A stretch of 35,316 bases of DNA, from the NCBI GenBank assembly GCA_026417035.1, contig JAOAEA010000042.1, positions 1 through 35,316 on the forward strand. The letters are read 5' to 3'. Position 1 is the stretch's first letter. Each line of letters opens with the position of its first letter. This stretch comes from Burkholderiales bacterium (GTDB lineage: Bacteria > Pseudomonadota > Gammaproteobacteria > Burkholderiales > SG8-39). Under the pieces are notes generated by a model. It made no database searches. It saw only the letters and a list, made by a program, of their open reading frames with translations, and was not told the origin of the DNA. A program made the translations under genes and the position numbers. Below, piece after piece: positions 32,887-35,316 of this stretch.

Positions 32887-34287
32887 ATGCACGTCGTCCG
32901 TTCCGCGCTCGCCGCGCTCGTCCTCGCCGTCGCGGCGCATCCCGCGCAGGCCGCCGATGCCAAGGCCGCTACGCCCGCGGCCGCGAAGGGCACCGCCCCC
33001 GCGAAGCCCGCCGCGAAGTCACCGGTCGAGATCGAGCTCTGGCACGCGATGGACGGCGCCCTCGGCGACGAGCTGAACGGGCTCGTCGCGAAGTTCAACG
33101 CCTCGCAGGGCGACTATGTGGTGAAGGCGGTCTACAAGGGCTCCTACGACGACACCCTCGCCGCCGCCGCCGCGGCCCAGCTCCAGGGCAAGCAGCCGGC
33201 GCTCGTGCAGGCCTACGACGTCGCCACGGCCAATCTCATGGTGCAAAAGCGGATGACGAAGCCGCTCCACCAGGTGCTCGCGGAGTCGGGTGTCAAGATC
33301 GACCGCAACGCGTTCGTCCCGGCGGTGGCGAGCTACTACTCCGACGCCAAGGGCAACCTCATGGCCCTGCCGTTCAACGCCTCGACGCCGGTGTTCTTCT
33401 ACAACAAGGACCTCTTCAAGAAGGCCGGCATCGACCCGGAGGCGCGCTTCAAGACCTGGTACGACGTGCAGGCCGCGCTGCTCAAGCTGAACGAGGCCAA
33501 CCCGTACTCGGCCTGCGGGCTCACCACGACCTGGCCCGCTTGGGTGCTGGTCGAGAACACCCTCACGCTGCACAACGAGGAGTTCGCGACCAAGAACAAC
33601 GGCTTCGACGGGCCCGACGCCCAGCTCACGTTCAACACGCGCCTCGCGATCCGGCACCTGTCGCTGCTCACCTCCTGGATCAAGAGCCGGCTCTTCGAAT
33701 ACCACGGGCGCCGCGACGAGGCGGAAGGCCGCTTCGTGAAGGGCGAGTGCGCGATGCTCACCGCGTCGTCGGCCTCCTACGGCGAGATCTGGCGCAAGGC
33801 CGGCTTCCAGTTCGGCGTCATGCCGATGCCCTACTACGACGACATCAACCAGGCGCCCTACCACAGCACGATGGGCGGGGGCAGCCTGTGGGCGCTCGCC
33901 GGCAAAAAACCCGAGGAGTACAAGGGGGCGGCGCGCTTCCTCGCCTATCTCGCGCAGCCCGAGGTGCAGGCCGCGTGGCACCAGGCGACGGGCTACCTCC
34001 CGATCACCCGTGCCGCGTACGAGCTCACCAGGTCCGCCGGCTACTACCAGCGGTACCCGGGCACCGAGGTGCCGATCCAGCAGATCATCGGGCAGGACAA
34101 GGGCCCGCCGCAGGCCTATTCGCGCGGCGTGCGGCTCGGCAACCAGGCGGGGATCCGGGCGATCCTCGACGAGGAGATCGAGCAGGCGTTCCAGTTCAAG
34201 AAGCCGCCGAAGCAGGCGCTCGACGACGCCGCCGCCCGGGGCAACGAGCTCCTGCGCCAGTTCCAGAGGCAGCAGGGAGGGAAGTAG
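32887..34287 (+). CDS. UgpB-like extracellular solute-binding protein, copy 1
   Basis: A 466-residue periplasmic binding protein of the glycerol-3-phosphate importer family (UgpB). A signal peptide ends near QAA at 22, and an unusual Ala/Lys/Pro/Thr-rich linker covers 23-45. The domain then starts IELWHAMDGALGDELNGLVAKFN and has YKGSYDDTLAAA, PFNASTPVFFYNKDLFKKAGID, FATKNNGFDG, STMGGGSLWALAG, HQATGYLPITRAAYEL and a C-terminal RGVRLGNQAGIRAILDEEIEQAF. The glycerol-phosphate ligand region QVYEVGTATMM of UgpB is changed here to QAYDVATANLM, so its ligand may differ. An AGGGAT ribosome site precedes the ATG. A second copy begins 99 bp downstream. Confidence 0.88.
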   Translation: MHVVRSALAALVLAVAAHPAQAADAKAATPAAAKGTAPAKPAAKSPVEIELWHAMDGALGDELNGLVAKFNASQGDYVVKAVYKGSYDDTLAAAAAAQLQGKQPALVQAYDVATANLMVQKRMTKPLHQVLAESGVKIDRNAFVPAVASYYSDAKGNLMALPFNASTPVFFYNKDLFKKAGIDPEARFKTWYDVQAALLKLNEANPYSACGLTTTWPAWVLVENTLTLHNEEFATKNNGFDGPDAQLTFNTRLAIRHLSLLTSWIKSRLFEYHGRRDEAEGRFVKGECAMLTASSASYGEIWRKAGFQFGVMPMPYYDDINQAPYHSTMGGGSLWALAGKKPEEYKGAARFLAYLAQPEVQAAWHQATGYLPITRAAYELTRSAGYYQRYPGTEVPIQQIIGQDKGPPQAYSRGVRLGNQAGIRAILDEEIEQAFQFKKPPKQALDDAAARGNELLRQFQRQQGGK

Positions 34288-34386
34288 GACCGCCCGGCAA
34301 CGAATCCGTCATCTCCGCACGCGAAACTCGCGGGTCCGGTTCCGGGGCGCGCCGCGCCCCAGCACGAAGCTCAAGAGGAGGCAACA

Positions 34387-35316
34387 ATGAAGCGCACGCT
34401 GCTTGCAGTTGCGATCGCCGCCGCGGCCGCCGCCCCGGCGCACGCGCAGATCGAGGTCCAGTGGTGGCACTCGATGACCGGCGCGCTCGGCGACCGGCTC
34501 ACCGACCTCGCCAAGGGGTTCAACGAGAGCCAGAAACAGTGCAAGGTCAACGCGGTCTTCAAGGGCAGCTACGACGACTCGATGACCGCGGCGATCGCCG
34601 CGTTCCGCGCCGGCACCGCACCGCACATCCTGCAGGTGTACGAGGTCGGCACGGCGACGATGATGTACTCGAAGGCGATCAAGCCGGTCGCCGAGGTGAT
34701 GCGCGAGAGCGGCGTCAAGTGGGATCCGAAGGCCTACGTCCCGGCGGTCGCGAGCTACTACACCGCGCCCAACGGCGACATGATGTCGTTCCCGTTCAAC
34801 AGCTCCACCACGGTGTTCTTCTGGAACAAGGACGCGTTCAAGGCGGCCGGCCTCGACCCGAACAACCCGCCGAAGACCTGGGGCGAGGTCGCGGCGGCCG
34901 GCGCGAAGCTCAAGGCGGCCGGCCACAAGTGCCCGTTCACCACCGCGTGGCAGACCTGGACGCAGCTCGAGAGCTTCAGCGCCTGGCACAACACCGAGTT
35001 CGCGACCAAGAACAACGGCTTCGGCGGTCTCGACGCGCGGCTCGCCTTCAACAGCCCGCTGCACACGCGCCACGTCGACAACCTCGCCAACCTTGGCAAG
35101 CAGGGCATCTTCGTCTACGGCGGCCGCGGCGCGGCCGGCGACGCGAAGTTCGCGAGCGGCGAGTGCGCGATGTTCACCGGCTCGTCGGCGGCCTACGCGA
35201 ACGTCAAGCGCAACCTGAAGGCCGAGTTCGGCAAGATTGGCGGACGGACGATAGATGTCCCCGTCATTCATAAAATGGCGAATCTGCAGCATGACGGTCA
35301 GGGCCGTGACTGTCTC
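34387..35316 (+). CDS. ugpB: UgpB-like glycerol-3-phosphate-binding protein, copy 2 (3' end outside window or disrupted)
   Basis: A signal peptide (MKRTLLAVAIAAAAA, cleavage near AHA) precedes IEVQWWHSMTGALGDRLTDLAKGFN. Compared with copy 1, this protein keeps the canonical UgpB residues: ILQVYEVGTATMMYSKAIKPV, PFNSSTTVFFWNKDAFKAAGLD and FATKNNGFGG. It therefore is the better candidate for glycerol-3-phosphate or glycerophosphodiester uptake with UgpA/E/C, which would lie beyond the window. A GAGGAGG ribosome site is 6 bases before the ATG. From about 35233 the protein no longer resembles UgpB (KIGGRTIDVPVIHKMANL instead of the expected G-x-M-P-Y region) and base composition drops in GC. The frame stays open to the window end. 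Confidence 0.85.
   Translation, partial: MKRTLLAVAIAAAAAAPAHAQIEVQWWHSMTGALGDRLTDLAKGFNESQKQCKVNAVFKGSYDDSMTAAIAAFRAGTAPHILQVYEVGTATMMYSKAIKPVAEVMRESGVKWDPKAYVPAVASYYTAPNGDMMSFPFNSSTTVFFWNKDAFKAAGLDPNNPPKTWGEVAAAGAKLKAAGHKCPFTTAWQTWTQLESFSAWHNTEFATKNNGFGGLDARLAFNSPLHTRHVDNLANLGKQGIFVYGGRGAAGDAKFASGECAMFTGSSAAYANVKRNLKAEFGKIGGRTIDVPVIHKMANLQHDGQGRDCL
35233..35316. other. Foreign-looking terminal segment (possible chimeric or adapter-derived end)
   Basis: The last 84 bases are less GC-rich than the rest of the window (for example ATTCATAAAATGGCGAATC), break the similarity of the UgpB copy, and end with CTGTCTC (35310-35316). That heptamer equals the first seven bases of the Tn5/Nextera mosaic end as it appears at read ends (CTGTCTCTTATACACATCT). 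It may be an assembly join, a rearrangement or the edge of a mobile element. Confidence 0.45.

Overview
The window is a very GC-rich stretch of chromosomal core and accessory genes from a Gram-negative bacterium, most likely a betaproteobacterium. The evidence is gene content and order: glnE-VanZ-ilvE-zinc finger-waaF, rsmI/yraN/DiaA-GmhA/BON lipoprotein, birA followed by a SPOR protein, a stand-alone rfaE2, and lipopolysaccharide heptose genes. No tRNA, rRNA, CRISPR array, phage or complete insertion sequence is visible. RNase P RNA (rnpB) is present.

Layout. 1-3980 (+): 3' part of glnE, a VanZ-like membrane protein, ilvE, a CHCC zinc-finger protein and waaF. 3981-4386: a regulatory region with a near-consensus sigma-54 promoter and a perfect NtrC-type inverted repeat, in front of a TrpD2/YbiB-family gene (4387-5364). 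5384-5851 (-): rnpB. 5882-9762 (-): a secreted alpha/beta hydrolase, a DUF3025 protein, pyrC and rsmI. 9855-11877 (+): yraN, an exported HIRAN-domain protein, a DiaA/GmhA-like isomerase and a BON lipoprotein. 11939-16131 (+): a three-gene ABC importer of the iron/phosphonate type.

16143-28343 is the most interesting part. A divergent promoter region (24720-24803) separates a MerR-type regulator with a CarH/LitR B12-photoreceptor signature (+), followed by a FeS-cluster (6-4)-type photolyase and a diiron ferritin-like protein (+), from a ten-gene minus-strand array: glutathione peroxidase, FolE2, FAD amine-oxidase-like protein, DUF1365, CFA-like methyltransferase, chalcone-isomerase-like exported protein, GPH-family transporter, DUF3833 lipoprotein, SDR and NTF2-like protein. 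Most junctions overlap or are under 65 bp; one 168-bp gap before the SDR holds an inverted-repeat element. The gene set resembles the singlet-oxygen/photo-oxidative and furan fatty acid genes that other bacteria place under sigma-E/ChrR. Here the linked regulator looks like a cobalamin light sensor. I infer a light-induced membrane-lipid and DNA protection system.

28438-32709: rfaE2 (+), a doubtful Sel1-like ORF (-), a DUF4124-like protein (-), a GNAT acetyltransferase (-), and birA-SPOR (-). 32887-end (+): two tandem UgpB-like solute-binding proteins. The second is cut by the window end, and its last ~85 bases lose family similarity, drop in GC and end in a 7-mer matching the Tn5/Nextera mosaic end, so the terminus may be chimeric.
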